The notes: generated from the letters alone by a model not told the origin. Shown: positions 9,339 through 19,183, counted from the first letter of the stretch. The stretch: 64,000 nucleotides of DNA from Streptomyces gossypii (GCF_025165795.1 NZ_JAJAGO010000004.1:434001-498000), one strand, 5' to 3'. Translations and numbers: made by a program.

Positions 9339-10064
9339 TCACAGCCGCTTGACCCCCTTGATGCGCGTCGCCCTGGACCGCACCGTCCGGCCCAGCAGCG
9401 AACCGCGCTGGCTGCCGATCCGCGCCGGCTTCCCGCTGCGGCCCGTGCGCCCGGCGCCCAGACCGCCGCGCCCGGTGCGCAGACCGCGCGCGGTGCCGGA
9501 GCCCAGCCAGCCGAAGGCGCCCTCGCCTCCCGCGCCTCCCGAGGCGTCCGCGGCCAGCGGGTCGCGCTCGGTGCGCCGGGCCAGCGCCATGACCGCCGGG
9601 ACGGTGAAGGGCGCCAGCAGCAGGTCGTAGACCGTGGCCGAGATCAGCAGGTCGGTCAGGCCGACATGGCGGGCCGCGCCGTCACCCACGAGCGCGCCCA
9701 CACCGGCGTAGAGCAGGGTGGAGCTGATGGCGGCGCTGGCGACCACGAGCATCGGCACGGTCGCCGAGCGGTGCTGGCCGGTGTCGGGCTTGGTGAGCCC
9801 CGCCGCGTAGCCGACAAGGCAGAGGACCAGTGCGTACCGTCCGACCGCGTGGTCGGCGGGCGGGGCGATGTCCGCCAGCAGTCCGGCGGCGAACCCGACG
9901 AGGGCGCCCGCGGTGTGCCCGTAGACCATCGCCAGGCCCAGCACGGTCAGCAGCAGGAGGTCCGGTACGGCACCTGGCAGCTGGAGCCGGGCCAGCACGC
10001 TCACCTGGACGACCAGGGCGACGACGACGAGGAGGACGGTGAGCAGAATCCGGTTGACTCTCAT
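9339..10064 (-). CDS. mreD: rod shape-determining membrane protein MreD
   Basis: The protein is 241 aa from ATG 10064, which forms a TGATG overlap with the mreC stop; a GTG one codon upstream is the alternative. Five to six hydrophobic helices fill residues 1-170, as expected for MreD. The C-terminal 70 residues are basic and Gly/Arg-rich, longer than in Bacillus MreD but usual for actinomycetes. MreD links MreC and PBP2/RodA in the membrane wall-synthesis complex. Gene order mreB-mreC-mreD-PBP2-rodA supports the call. Confidence 0.92.
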   Translation of the reverse strand: MRVNRILLTVLLVVVALVVQVSVLARLQLPGAVPDLLLLTVLGLAMVYGHTAGALVGFAAGLLADIAPPADHAVGRYALVLCLVGYAAGLTKPDTGQHRSATVPMLVVASAAISSTLLYAGVGALVGDGAARHVGLTDLLISATVYDLLLAPFTVPAVMALARRTERDPLAADASGGAGGEGAFGWLGSGTARGLRTGRGGLGAGRTGRSGKPARIGSQRGSLLGRTVRSRATRIKGVKRL

Positions 10065-11011
10065 CACTGAACTCCTGTGGGCGGCGGGGCACCGGGGGTG
10101 GCGGTGACGGTGACCGTCGGTGTGGGCTTGGGCTTCTTCTCGCTCTTGGGCGGTTCCGGTGTGAGCACCTTGTCGCGCGGATTCTCGCGCGGCCCCTCCA
10201 CCACGACTCCGACGACGTCGAGCTTGGTGAAGCCCACGAAGGGCCGCACCCGCAAGGTCCGGGTCAGATCCCCGCCCTGCCGTTCCACCTCCGTGACGGT
10301 GCCGACCGGCACGCCGGGGACGAAGGGCTTGCCCTCGTGCGAGCCGAAGGTGACCAGCCGGTCGCCCTTCTTCACGTTCGTCTTGCCGTTGAGCAGCTGG
10401 ACGTTCATCGCGTTGCCGCCCCGCCCGGTGGCGAAACCCAGCTCGCGGTTGCCCTCCATCCGCGTGCCGACGGTGAAGTCGGGATCGTTGGCGAGCAGCA
10501 CGGTCGAGGTGGACGGCCCGGCGGTGGTGATCCGCCCGACCAGTCCGTCGCCGTTGAGCACGGTCATGTCGCGCTTGAGTCCGTCCTCGGTGCCCGCGTC
10601 GATGGTGACCGTCCAGGAGAAGCCCTGGGTTGCTCCTATGGCGATGACCTCGGCCGGCTTGACGCCGTAGCCCCCGGCTCCCGAGGTCTTGAGCAGCTTG
10701 TCGAGCTGGCGTGCGCGGGCGCGGTTGCCGTCCTCGGACCCGGCCTCCCGTTTCAGCGCCATGACCTCCTGCTCGAGTTCCTTGACGCGGTCGTGCCGGT
10801 CGCCGGACTCGCGGATGGCGGAGACGGCGTTGCCGACGGGATCGACGGCTGTGGCCACCCCCTCCTGCACGGGGCCGAATACGGAGGCGGCCCCCCGCCG
10901 CGCGCCGTCGAGCGGAGACTGCTCTCCCCCTCTGATGTCCACCGTGATCAGTGCGAACGCGATGGCGACCAGCAGGACGAGCAGCAGCCGGCTTTCTCGT
11001 GTGTCCCTCAC
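10064..11011 (-). CDS. mreC: rod shape-determining protein MreC
   Basis: This 315-aa protein has one N-terminal signal-anchor helix (about residues 8-26), a short coiled coil (residues about 70-100, rich in E-L-E-Q-E), and a double beta-barrel outer domain characteristic of MreC. A Pro/Lys/Thr-rich C-terminal tail follows. It acts outside the membrane as the scaffold joining MreB filaments to PBP2 and RodA. The stop overlaps the start of mreD, and mreB is 133 bp upstream, in the same operon order as other streptomycetes. Confidence 0.94.
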   Translation of the reverse strand: MRDTRESRLLLVLLVAIAFALITVDIRGGEQSPLDGARRGAASVFGPVQEGVATAVDPVGNAVSAIRESGDRHDRVKELEQEVMALKREAGSEDGNRARARQLDKLLKTSGAGGYGVKPAEVIAIGATQGFSWTVTIDAGTEDGLKRDMTVLNGDGLVGRITTAGPSTSTVLLANDPDFTVGTRMEGNRELGFATGRGGNAMNVQLLNGKTNVKKGDRLVTFGSHEGKPFVPGVPVGTVTEVERQGGDLTRTLRVRPFVGFTKLDVVGVVVEGPRENPRDKVLTPEPPKSEKKPKPTPTVTVTATPGAPPPTGVQ

Positions 11012-11144
11012 GTGCGGCGGCCGTGCCTTTCTCAGTTCTCAGTCGGATCTCGTTGGGATCTCAGTCGGACCGGGTCATGCGTGTGCAGGTTGGCGCTGAA
11101 TTCTGTTGTCGGTGCGCGGTGCGGTGCGGTGCGCGGTGCCGCCG

Positions 11145-12176
11145 TCAGCGCCGTGGCTGCGCGTCGAGCACCTGCTGGAGCGCCTCGAACTCCTCCACGC
11201 ACTTGCCGGAGCCGAGGGCGACCGAGTCGAGCGGGTCCTCCGCGATGTGGATCGGCATCCCCGTCTCATGGCGCAGCCGCTCGTCCAGACCTCGCAGCAG
11301 CGCGCCGCCGCCGGTGAGGACGATCCCCCGGTCCATGACATCGCCGGACAGCTCCGGCGGGCACTTGTCGAGCGTCGTCTTGACCGCGTCGACGATCGCG
11401 TTGACCGGCTCCTCGATTGCCTTGCGGACCTCGGTCGCCGAGATCACCACCGTCTTGGGAAGCCCGCTGACCAGGTCACGGCCGCGGATCTCGGTGTGCT
11501 CGTCCTTCTCCAGGTCGAACGCCGAGCCGATGGTGAGTTTGATGCTCTCGGCGGTGCGCTCGCCGAGCAGCAGGCTGTACTCCTTCTTGATGTGCTGGAT
11601 GATCGCGTTGTCGAGTTCGTCGCCCGCGACGCGGATCGACTGGGCGGTCACGATGCCGCCCAGCGAGATCACGGCGACCTCCGTGGTGCCGCCGCCGATG
11701 TCCACGACCATGTTGCCGGTGGCCTCGTGGACGGGCAGGCCGGAGCCGATCGCGGCGGCCATCGGCTCCTCGATGATGTGCACCTGCCGCGCGCCCGCCT
11801 GCGTCGACGCCTCGATGACGGCACGGCGCTCGACTCCCGTGATGCCGGAGGGGACACAGACGACGACGCGGGGCCGGGCCAGGTAGCGGCGCTTATGGAT
11901 CTTCAGAATGAAGTACCGCAGCATCCGCTCGGTGATCTCGAAGTCGGCGATCACGCCGTCCTTCAGCGGCCGTACCGCGACGATGTTGCCCGGGGTGCGG
12001 CCGATCATCTTCTTCGCCTCGGCGCCGACCGCGAGGATCCCACCGGTGTTGGTGTTGATCGCGACGACGGATGGTTCGTTGAGGACGATCCCGCGACCTC
12101 TGACGTACACCAGCGTGTTGGCGGTGCCGAGGTCGACAGCCATGTCACGGCCGATGAACGACATGTTGTTCGCCAT
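11145..12176 (-). CDS. mreB: actin-like rod shape-determining protein MreB
   Basis: This 343-aa protein starts with MANNMSFIG. The nucleotide-binding actin fold is clear: phosphate 1 motif A-V-D-L-G-T-A-N-T, phosphate 2 motif V-V-D-I-G-G-G-T-T, and adenosine motif L-T-G-G-G-A-L-L. Length and motifs match full-length MreB. In Streptomyces MreB is dispensable for vegetative tip growth and organises the spore wall. It is the first gene of the mre operon; the 302 bp upstream should hold its promoter. Confidence 0.97.
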   Translation of the reverse strand: MANNMSFIGRDMAVDLGTANTLVYVRGRGIVLNEPSVVAINTNTGGILAVGAEAKKMIGRTPGNIVAVRPLKDGVIADFEITERMLRYFILKIHKRRYLARPRVVVCVPSGITGVERRAVIEASTQAGARQVHIIEEPMAAAIGSGLPVHEATGNMVVDIGGGTTEVAVISLGGIVTAQSIRVAGDELDNAIIQHIKKEYSLLLGERTAESIKLTIGSAFDLEKDEHTEIRGRDLVSGLPKTVVISATEVRKAIEEPVNAIVDAVKTTLDKCPPELSGDVMDRGIVLTGGGALLRGLDERLRHETGMPIHIAEDPLDSVALGSGKCVEEFEALQQVLDAQPRR

Positions 12177-12478
12177 GAGGATACGTCTGGCCTTCCAACT
12201 GGAGCGATTTTGTGGGGGGAGGACGGCAGAAGCTTTGTACGGGCCGCGCGGCGGGCTCCCCCGGTGGCGGGAGGCTCCATCGTAAACGCGGCCGCGCGGA
12301 CACGTGGCGACGGTGCCTCCGCCATTGTCGGCGGAACACCGGTCGTCCCCCGTAATGGTGACGTCGTGTCCGGGTGATGCGTTCCCCCGGATTTCCGCGC
12401 CAATGCCAAAGGGCGACCGGATCGATGCGGTCGCCCCAGGTCACGGGGCCACAGCACTGACGCCCCGTCAATAAAGAG
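12177..12478. other. intergenic region upstream of mreB, downstream of ndk
   Basis: These 302 bases hold no convincing gene on either strand. Because mreB and ndk both read leftwards, the region should carry the ndk transcript end and the mre promoter. I could not identify a clear -35/-10 pair or a strong hairpin. The end next to ndk is A-rich, unlike the surrounding DNA. Confidence 0.5.
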
Positions 12479-12892
12479 TCAGCTGAAATCCGGGAAAAAA
12501 ATCTTCAGTTCTCGCTCCGCGGACTCCTCGGAGTCCGAGGCGTGGATGAGATTCTCCCGCACGATGGTGCCGAAGTCCCCGCGAATCGAACCCGGCGTGG
12601 CGGCGATCGGATCAGTGGGGCCAGCCAGTGCGCGTACGCCCTCGATCACCCGCTCCCCTTCCACCACCAGCGCGACGGACGGGCCGGAGGACATGAACTC
12701 CACCAGCGGTTCGTAGAACGGCCTGCCCACATGCTCGGCGTAATGCTGCTCCAGCAGCGGACGGTCGAGTTCGCGCAGTTCCAGGGCGCGGATCGTCCAT
12801 CCCGCCTTCTTCTCGAACCGGCCGATGATCTCACCGATCAGACCCCGGCGTACGGCATCGGGCTTGAGCAGGACGAGCGTGCGCTGGCTCAT
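12479..12892 (-). CDS. ndk: nucleoside diphosphate kinase
   Basis: The 137-aa protein begins at ATG 12892 (MSQRTLVLLKPDAV); six extra upstream codons in frame are not part of the family. It transfers the gamma phosphate from ATP to NDPs through a phosphohistidine. The catalytic His sits in N-L-I-H-A-S-D-S, and the nucleotide site R-x-x-G-x-I is present near residue 17. Length is standard for bacterial Ndk. The gene stands alone between the mre operon and the DUF4233-folC pair. Confidence 0.97.
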   Translation of the reverse strand: MSQRTLVLLKPDAVRRGLIGEIIGRFEKKAGWTIRALELRELDRPLLEQHYAEHVGRPFYEPLVEFMSSGPSVALVVEGERVIEGVRALAGPTDPIAATPGSIRGDFGTIVRENLIHASDSEESAERELKIFFPDFS

Positions 12893-13014
12893 GGTGCGGA
12901 CTCCTTGCATACAGCGGACAGCACGTACGGGCGCGGGCGGCGGGCAGACCGGAGCCCCACGGCGGTACGGCGATGAGCGGCCTTCAGATTACACGGGAAC
13001 CCCGGCCTGCCTTG

Positions 13015-13177
13015 GAGCCTGTCGGGTGGCCTTGGACCGTGCGGCCACGCCCTGGCACGCACGCTTCCCGCGTTGTCGTCAGTCGCCGACGCTCCGCGTC
13101 GACTCCCTCCCCCGCCTAGGAATCGCACGCACCAGACCACGTCCGCTAACCGGTCCGAGGCCACCCGACAGGCTCTC
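13015..13177. repeat. MITE-like imperfect palindrome, copy 1
   Basis: An inverted repeat of about 19 bp (GAGCCTGTCGGGTGGCCTT against the reverse complement of the right end near 13157-13177) bounds a roughly 163-bp element. Its core (CTGGCACGCACGC..., CTCCCTCC, CGCCT..., ATCGCACGCACC) closely matches the core of the element at 35583-35760, while the terminal arms differ. No gene is inside. It lies between ndk and the DUF4233 gene and can fold into a long hairpin. Confidence 0.7.
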
Positions 13178-13187
13178 AGCCGCACCG

Positions 13188-13532
13188 TCACGCAGTGTCA
13201 GGCTCGGCCGCAGCCCGCGCGGCCTTCAACCGGTCCACCTCCCGGCCGTAGTGGATCGACATCCACCACAGGCCGGCGAAGCAGGCACCCAGGAAGAACA
13301 TCATCGGAACCACGAAGCCGCTGGCGATCAGGCCCGCCTGGAGCACCCAGCCCGACTGGACCCCGCCCGGCCTGCCGAGCATCCCGCACAGCAGAAGGCA
13401 CACCAGCATCGCGACGCCGCTCACGGACCAGACCGTCGCCGTGGACAGGTCGCTCATCTTCATCGCGACCAGCCCGGCGAAGCCGATGACGAAGAACTCA
13501 CCTATCAGGGTGCTCGCGCAGAGAGTACGCAC
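13188..13532 (-). CDS. DUF4233 family membrane protein
   Basis: This 114-aa protein starts at GTG 13532, sharing one base with the folC stop (TAGTG), so it is translationally coupled to folC. It has about four hydrophobic helices, as in the actinobacterial DUF4233 family, which is almost always found next to folC. A short basic helix (D-R-L-K-A-A-R-A-A) ends the protein. Function is unknown; the conserved neighbourhood suggests a link to folate synthesis or simply operon conservation. Confidence 0.88.
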   Translation of the reverse strand: MRTLCASTLIGEFFVIGFAGLVAMKMSDLSTATVWSVSGVAMLVCLLLCGMLGRPGGVQSGWVLQAGLIASGFVVPMMFFLGACFAGLWWMSIHYGREVDRLKAARAAAEPDTA

Positions 13533-15064
13533 TACCGATTCCTTCCGAGCAGCAGCCGGGCCTCGCCGACCGTGATCACCGATCCGGTGACCAGCACACC
13601 GGCGCCGGCGTACTCGTCCTCCTCCTCCGCCAGCGTGATCGCCGCCTCGACCGCGTCGTCCAGCCGCGGCTCGACCACCACCCGGTCCTCCCCGAACACC
13701 TCGACCGCCAGAGCCGCCAAGGCGTCCACGTCCATCGCGCGAGGAGTGGAGTTACGGGTGACGACGACGTCGTTGAAGACCGGCTCGAACGCCTCCAGCA
13801 GCCCGCGTACGTCCTTGTCCCCGCTCGGACCGACCACGCCGATGAGCCTGCTGAAGCCGAACGCCTCGGTGACCGCCGCCGCGGTGGCCTGCGCGCCCGC
13901 CGGATTGTGCGCGGCGTCCAGGAGGACGGAGGGCGACGAACGGACGAGCTCCAGCCTGCCGGGGCTCGACACGGAAGCGAACGCCTGCCGGACGGTGTCC
14001 ACGTCGAGCGTGCGGGCGTGCTCCGAGCCGATACCGAAGAACGCCTCGACGGCCGCGAGCGCGACCGAGGCGTTGTGCGCCATGTGCGCGCCGTGCATCG
14101 GCAGGAAGAGGTCCGGGTACTCGCCACCGAGGCCGCGCAGCGTCAGCTGCTGACCGCCGACCGCGATCTCACGGGAGACCAGGCCGAACTCCATGCCCTC
14201 ACGGGCGACCGTGGCATCCACCTCCACTGCACGCTTCAGCACCACCGACGCCGCGTCGATCGGCTGCTGTGCCAGCACGACGGTGGAGTCCGTCTTGACG
14301 ATGCCGGCCTTCTCGCCCGCGATCTCGCCGGGCGTGCCGCCGAGCCGCTCGACATGGTCCAGCGCTATGGGGGTGACGACGGCGACCGCCGCGTCGATCA
14401 CATTGGTGGCATCCCAGGTGCCGCCCATCCCCACCTCGACCACCGCGACGTCCACGGGGGCGTCGGCGAAGGCGGCGAAGGCCATGCCGGTGAGCACCTC
14501 GAAGAAGGACAGCCGGTAGTTCTGCCGCTCGTCCACCAGCTCGATGAACGGCTTGAGGTCCTCATAGGTCTCGATGAACTTCTCGGCGGACAGCGGCGCG
14601 CCGTCCACACTGATCCGCTCGGTGATGGACTGGACATGCGGGCTGCTGTACCGGCCGGTGCGCAGTTCGAAGGCGCCGAGCAGCGCCTCGATGATGCGCG
14701 CGGTGCTGGTCTTGCCGTTGGTGCCGGTGACATGGATCGAGGGGTACGTCCGCTGCGGGTCGCCCAGCATGTCCACCAGCGCGGCGATCCGCACCCTGGA
14801 CGGCTCCAGCTTGGTCTCCGCCCAGCGGGTCGCGAGCTCCGTCTCCACCTCGCGCAGCGCCCGGTCCAGCTCCGGGTCCTCCGGGCGCCCGGGCACATCG
14901 TCTGTCTGCGGGGGGCCCGACACCGCGCGAAGCGTGCGGCTGCCCGCCTCGATCACGGCGAGGTCGGCGTCCCTGCCGGTCTCCTCACCGACGATCTCCT
15001 CGAAGGCGTCACTGTCGGCGTCGGCGTCCGGGTCGGGCTCAGGTTCCTGGGGCTGGTCGGTCAC
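13532..15064 (-). CDS. folC: bifunctional folylpolyglutamate/dihydrofolate synthase
   Basis: This 510-aa Mur-ligase-family enzyme has the ATP-binding loop V-T-G-T-N-G-K-T-S-T near residue 112 and the downstream motif around V-V-E-V-G-M-G-G-T-W-D-A-T-N. It adds glutamates to folates (and glutamate to dihydropteroate where bifunctional) in the cytoplasm. The first 60 or so residues are an acidic, Asp/Glu/Pro-rich, probably disordered extension common in Streptomyces FolC. The start is drawn at 15064; the domain itself begins near residue 65. Confidence 0.95.
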   Translation of the reverse strand: MTDQPQEPEPDPDADADSDAFEEIVGEETGRDADLAVIEAGSRTLRAVSGPPQTDDVPGRPEDPELDRALREVETELATRWAETKLEPSRVRIAALVDMLGDPQRTYPSIHVTGTNGKTSTARIIEALLGAFELRTGRYSSPHVQSITERISVDGAPLSAEKFIETYEDLKPFIELVDERQNYRLSFFEVLTGMAFAAFADAPVDVAVVEVGMGGTWDATNVIDAAVAVVTPIALDHVERLGGTPGEIAGEKAGIVKTDSTVVLAQQPIDAASVVLKRAVEVDATVAREGMEFGLVSREIAVGGQQLTLRGLGGEYPDLFLPMHGAHMAHNASVALAAVEAFFGIGSEHARTLDVDTVRQAFASVSSPGRLELVRSSPSVLLDAAHNPAGAQATAAAVTEAFGFSRLIGVVGPSGDKDVRGLLEAFEPVFNDVVVTRNSTPRAMDVDALAALAVEVFGEDRVVVEPRLDDAVEAAITLAEEEDEYAGAGVLVTGSVITVGEARLLLGRNR

Positions 15065-15251
15065 ACCGCCAGTCTACGGATGCCGGCGCCGCCTCCGTGC
15101 TCATGGGCTCACCACTCCTGCCAACGGCGAGGCGGCTCTGAGGCCCAGCCGCGACCGCCTCGCGGGCAGCAGAAACCGAGACGCCCACTTATCGAACGTG
15201 TAACCTAACCACTACCTAACGTGATCGTCGGTGACTGTCCAAAGGGGAGCC

Positions 15252-15779
15252 ATGTCGGATGCATTCCAGGCGGAGTGGGACGCGTTGGTGTCGCAGGCCC
15301 GCGCCGGACAGCAGACGCGGATGCAGCTCAACTCCCCGGCTCCGGTGGGTGGTGCGGGTGGCAGCGGCAAGCTGAGCACGGACGAGGCCGCCAAGACGGG
15401 TGCCGCCTCGTACGTAGAGGAGACGCTACTCCCGGACATCCGCAGCGCACACGGGCTGGTGGGAGGGGCCTCGGCCGCGCGGCCATCGGGATTGCTCGGC
15501 GCGGAGCGCCCCGTGTCCGACAGCACGCTGCTGAACTGGCAGACCTCGTCAGGGCTGGACGACGTACTGCGCAAGTGGGGCAAGCAGGTGCGCAACCTGG
15601 AGCAGCGGATGCGTGGTGAGCGCGATGCGCTGCGTGGCGCAAAGGTCTTATACCAGACACAGGACGCACGGGTGCACGAGGATTTCGCCTCCGGCCTCGG
15701 CCGGTACGGCACCGACGCGAACAGTCTCGGCACCACGAATCCAGGGGATCAGCTGACCGGGCTGCGACCGGCCGGCTGA
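15252..15779 (+). CDS. small helical protein of a type VII-like (WXG/ESX) cassette
   Basis: The protein is 175 aa; ATG 15252 follows AAAGGGGAG. It is soluble and helical, with no signal peptide, and resembles the small proteins that precede WXG100-like toxins in Streptomyces. Residues about 95-145 form a coiled-coil-like stretch. Codon 133 is TTA (15648-15650), rare in Streptomyces and read only by the bldA tRNA, implying developmental control. The next gene starts 18 bp downstream, so they form one operon. No exact family is recognised. Confidence 0.8.
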   Translation: MSDAFQAEWDALVSQARAGQQTRMQLNSPAPVGGAGGSGKLSTDEAAKTGAASYVEETLLPDIRSAHGLVGGASAARPSGLLGAERPVSDSTLLNWQTSSGLDDVLRKWGKQVRNLEQRMRGERDALRGAKVLYQTQDARVHEDFASGLGRYGTDANSLGTTNPGDQLTGLRPAG

Positions 15780-15797
15780 GCGGGCGGGGACTGCGCG

Positions 15798-17811
15798 ATG
15801 GCGCTGTTATTCCGGGACATCATGTCGGCCGACCTCTCGGAACTGGAGGACGCCGCGACCGCATGGCAGAAGATGAGCGAACGCTTCGGCACCCTGCACA
15901 CCAACTACCAGTCACGGGTGAGCGGGCCGCTGATCAGCAGCCAGTGGGAAGGCCTCGCCTTCGTCTCCTACGCCGAGGTGGCCAAGGTTTCCGCAGGCGA
16001 GTTCGACGGTGCGAAGCAGCAGGCCGAAGGAATCTCGAAGCTGCTGAAAGACGCCTTCAAGGACCTGTCGGATAAGCAGCAGCACCTGCGCAGGCAGGTC
16101 AACCAGGCGAAAGACAACCACCTGGCGGTCGACGCCGACGGCCACGTCAGCTTCGACACCTCCGGCCTCAGCGAGGGGAGCAGCCGTCGAACCACCCGAC
16201 AACACCCGCGCGGGAAAGCACGGGTTCAACGACGACGTGGTCTCCGACGTGGAGAAGGTCGAGGCCCAGCGAGCCACGGACCTGGCCACCAAACTCAACT
16301 CCGGCGAGAAGCTGTCACCGTCGGAGACAGTAGAGATGCAACGTCTGATGCGCGACAACTCCGAAGACCGGGTGTATGCCCGCACGTTACTCAAAGGACT
16401 GGGAGACCCGGACGATCTCCTCAGGCTCCATGACCGTTTCGTCGAGGGTGCGGCGAAGGGGAACGGCCGGTACGACGCGATGGACCGGGACTTGTCACAG
16501 GTGCTTGCCACCGCATTCCCCGGCAAACCCGGCCCCGGTGGCAAGAGTCCCTTCCGCGAAGGGACGTGGGCCGATGAGTACGTCACGGAGCTGAAGGAGA
16601 CCGGCAGGCACAACTTCGGTGACAAGACGGACGTCGACTACGGCTATCAGCGACTGGTCGGCCTCATGGAGGCGGGCGGCAACTACAAGAACAGCGACTA
16701 CCTGACACAGGAGCTGGCTGACGACGTCATCGATTTCGAGAAAGACGAGGGCGGCGGACGCATGTGGGCCGTCCGCTACGGCCTCGAACCCGGCAACGCG
16801 GCCGACCCGCTGGACGGCCTGCTGGGAATAATGGGTGACGACCCGAAGACGGCAACACAGTTCCTCGATCCGAAGGACAACGGCAACCTCACGTACCTGA
16901 TGCGCGACCGCGACTGGCCCGGCGGCGGCCACACGAGCATCATGGACACCACTCCGTCGGAAGACCTGCCCGACTACGCCGGGTTCGGCGACGCGCTGGA
17001 TGCCGCGACGAGAGATCAGCCCGACGAGAGCGCCGGTGATGCCGCCGCACACGACCGCATTCTCCACGATGCCGTCGACCACTCGGCCGCCCGAGGGGAC
17101 GACTTCCCCGCCCGCATGCGGGAACCCCTGGCCCAGGCAATCGCCAACCAGCCTGTCGACATGCACGCCTACATGAGCGACGACGGGTCGGATGACCTCG
17201 CAGGAAGAGAACTAGACCAGTGGAAAGAACATCGCAAGAACCTCTTGGAAGCGGTGACACAGGTTTCACGGAGCCAAGAATCCTATGGAATCCTCAACGA
17301 AGGCATGAACTACGGAATGGTCCACGACATCAACACTGAAAAGGGTGACCCCGACCAGGGTCTATTGCGCACAGGAAAAACCCTTGGATTCCTGGAGCAG
17401 GCCCGATACGGCGCCATCGTTACTATTCAAGAAGAACAATCCGCTGAGGCGGCCTGGGGTAAGGCATGGATGTACCACGGCCCAGGAGCGGTGGTCACTG
17501 GTACTCCATTCGTCGGCGACACCATGCAGCGCGGGATCGATCTGGTCACACTGGCGTGGCAGGAAAGCGAGCAGACACGCATCGACGACAACGCCACGGA
17601 CAAGAACTACGAGGCCTATGCGGCCCGCCAGGTTCAGGCTGATGCACTCGCGGATGCATGGCTTGACGCCAAAAGAGAATGGGCAGAGAAGCCTGAGAAC
17701 AACGAGTACATTGACGACGACGGAGGATCGTCTTCAACACGCAATAGACTGGAAACCTTGACCAACGATGGTGGCACCAGCGCCAAGAAGCTAGCAGGCG
17801 GTGGAAATTGA
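15798..17811 (+). pseudogene. large WXG/LXG-like putative type VII effector or structural protein, split by a 1-bp frameshift
   Basis: The N-terminal frame (15798 to about 16178) encodes a helical, WXG100-like domain with Q-W-E-G-L-A near residue 53. A second frame (open from before 16237 to 17811) continues the same protein as a roughly 540-residue region with no recognised catalytic motif. Removing one G from the GGGG run at 16175-16178 joins them into one product of about 670 aa, the length I recall for streptomycete homologues. TTA codons occur at 15807-15809 and 16387-16389. This is either a true pseudogene, a sequencing error, or programmed slippage. It overlaps the next gene by one base. 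Confidence 0.72.
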
Positions 17812-18416
17812 TGCCGCAGGGGAAAAGGCGAACCATCACGCTGACTGCAATGGTGATTGCCATCGGTGCACTCACGGTGACATTCTTAGTGGCCCGTGAC
17901 AGCGACCGTAAGTACGCGCTTCCGAAGCAAGCATGCTGGAACGCGAACGCCCCAGCTGCACTCGAACCACTCATGCCGGACGGCGGCGAACTCTACGAGT
18001 ACGCCGAGCCACTAGAAGTGTTGACTACAGACGCCCCAGAGCGCAAGAAGTCAACGTACTGCACTTACTCAGTGGACGATCACGACACCATCTCTGTGGT
18101 GATTCAGGATGCAGCCCGCATGGGAAATCCTAAGGACCCCAAGGAGCATATTGGCGCCCGTGTGAAGAACATGAACGACCTTCCGTTCCCCGGAGCAGCC
18201 GCAATCAGCGACTCCACCGAGGGCAAGCCGGACGATAGAGGCACCGCAGTGAAGGCGATAACCCCCTGCGGAGCAAACAGGGCACCATACCTTGAATTTT
18301 GGTTCCACGTCACCGAGTACGCCAACCCCGATGCCAAGGCGCGAGAAGCCGCAACTGTAAGGCTCATGAAACAGACGGTCTCGACAGTGAAGAAAGAACT
18401 GAACTGCCCCCGCTGA
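17811..18416 (+). CDS. exported or membrane-anchored protein of the type VII-like cassette
   Basis: This 201-aa protein starts at ATG 17811 in a TGATG overlap with the preceding gene; a TTG one codon earlier is less likely. A basic N-terminus (K-R-R) precedes a hydrophobic helix at about residues 9-28, giving a signal anchor. The outside domain has four Cys (two as A-C-W and T-Y-C-T-Y, others at P-C-G and N-C-P), suggesting disulfides. Codon 26 is TTA (17886-17888), again pointing to bldA control. GC content is lower than in the surrounding genes. No named family recognised. Confidence 0.82.
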   Translation: MPQGKRRTITLTAMVIAIGALTVTFLVARDSDRKYALPKQACWNANAPAALEPLMPDGGELYEYAEPLEVLTTDAPERKKSTYCTYSVDDHDTISVVIQDAARMGNPKDPKEHIGARVKNMNDLPFPGAAAISDSTEGKPDDRGTAVKAITPCGANRAPYLEFWFHVTEYANPDAKAREAATVRLMKQTVSTVKKELNCPR

Positions 18417-18493
18417 CACAACGCCCTGCTAAACCGACAGGGATGCACGGAACACCGAGTCGCACACATCGAGGGTTGGGGCGAGTATCAGTT

Positions 18494-19183
18494 TCAGCAA
18501 GTCCAGCGTTCGAGAATCTGCGTGGTGTGCTGCCGTGCGACGCCTCGGATGTAGTCGCGCGACTTGACAGGTGTGAGCGCGCACTTCTCCATCCGTTCCA
18601 TGACGGTCCGATACTTGGCGAGCTTGGATTCGGCGTCCAGAAGCTCGGTGCCGTGGTCCGTATCCAGATTGATCGTGTCGAGCCTGGGCACAGGCCCGCG
18701 TACGCAGACGATGGCCTGCCCAGAACCCGGAAAGGCCGGCACTCCGAACGGGACCACCAGGACAGTGACCTTCTCGCGTTCACTCATGTCGATCAGATGC
18801 TGAAGCTGCGCGCGGGCCACAGCCGAACCCCCGAACCCCATCCGGAGTGCGGCCTCGTGGATGATGGCGGTGTACGGCGTCGGGCTCGCGCCGTGGAGGA
18901 CCGCTTGCTTCTTGATGCGGTAGGACACCCGATGCTCGACCTCGTGCGGCGCGAGGGATGGAACGATCTCACTGATGAGCGCGTACGCGTGGTCCCTGGT
19001 CTGCAACAGCCCCGGCATATGGATCGCGGTGGCGATACGCATGGCGGTCGCGTGACGCTCCAACTCCGCCAGATCAAGCATGTCGGCTGACAGGATCTCT
19101 CTGTACTCCTCCCACCAGCCTCGCGTCCGCCCGCCCGTCATCCCCGCCAGTGAACAATCTTCATCGGTCGACGCAACAACCAC
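18494..19183 (-). CDS. orphan DUF5753 domain protein (XRE-type regulator lacking its HTH)
   Basis: The 229 aa match the C-terminal ligand or partner-binding domain (DUF5753) of the large Streptomyces XRE-regulator family: G-W-W-E-E-Y near the start, L-E-A-type helix, I-P-G/M-P-G-L-L-Q-T, and V-T-V-L-V-V-P-F-G. Normally an HTH of about 70-80 residues precedes G-W-W. Here only 83 bp separate the putative start from valS, so no HTH can be encoded. The gene is probably a 5'-truncated remnant, although the remaining frame is intact. Small DUF397 partners that normally accompany this family are also absent. Confidence 0.7.
   Translation of the reverse strand: MVVASTDEDCSLAGMTGGRTRGWWEEYREILSADMLDLAELERHATAMRIATAIHMPGLLQTRDHAYALISEIVPSLAPHEVEHRVSYRIKKQAVLHGASPTPYTAIIHEAALRMGFGGSAVARAQLQHLIDMSEREKVTVLVVPFGVPAFPGSGQAIVCVRGPVPRLDTINLDTDHGTELLDAESKLAKYRTVMERMEKCALTPVKSRDYIRGVARQHTTQILERWTC

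Noticed and set aside
6893..9352. Plus-strand open frame of over 800 codons across the PBP2 gene
   Set aside because: The sequence is Gly/Val/Asp/Arg-rich without domains and lies antisense to a well-supported PBP2.
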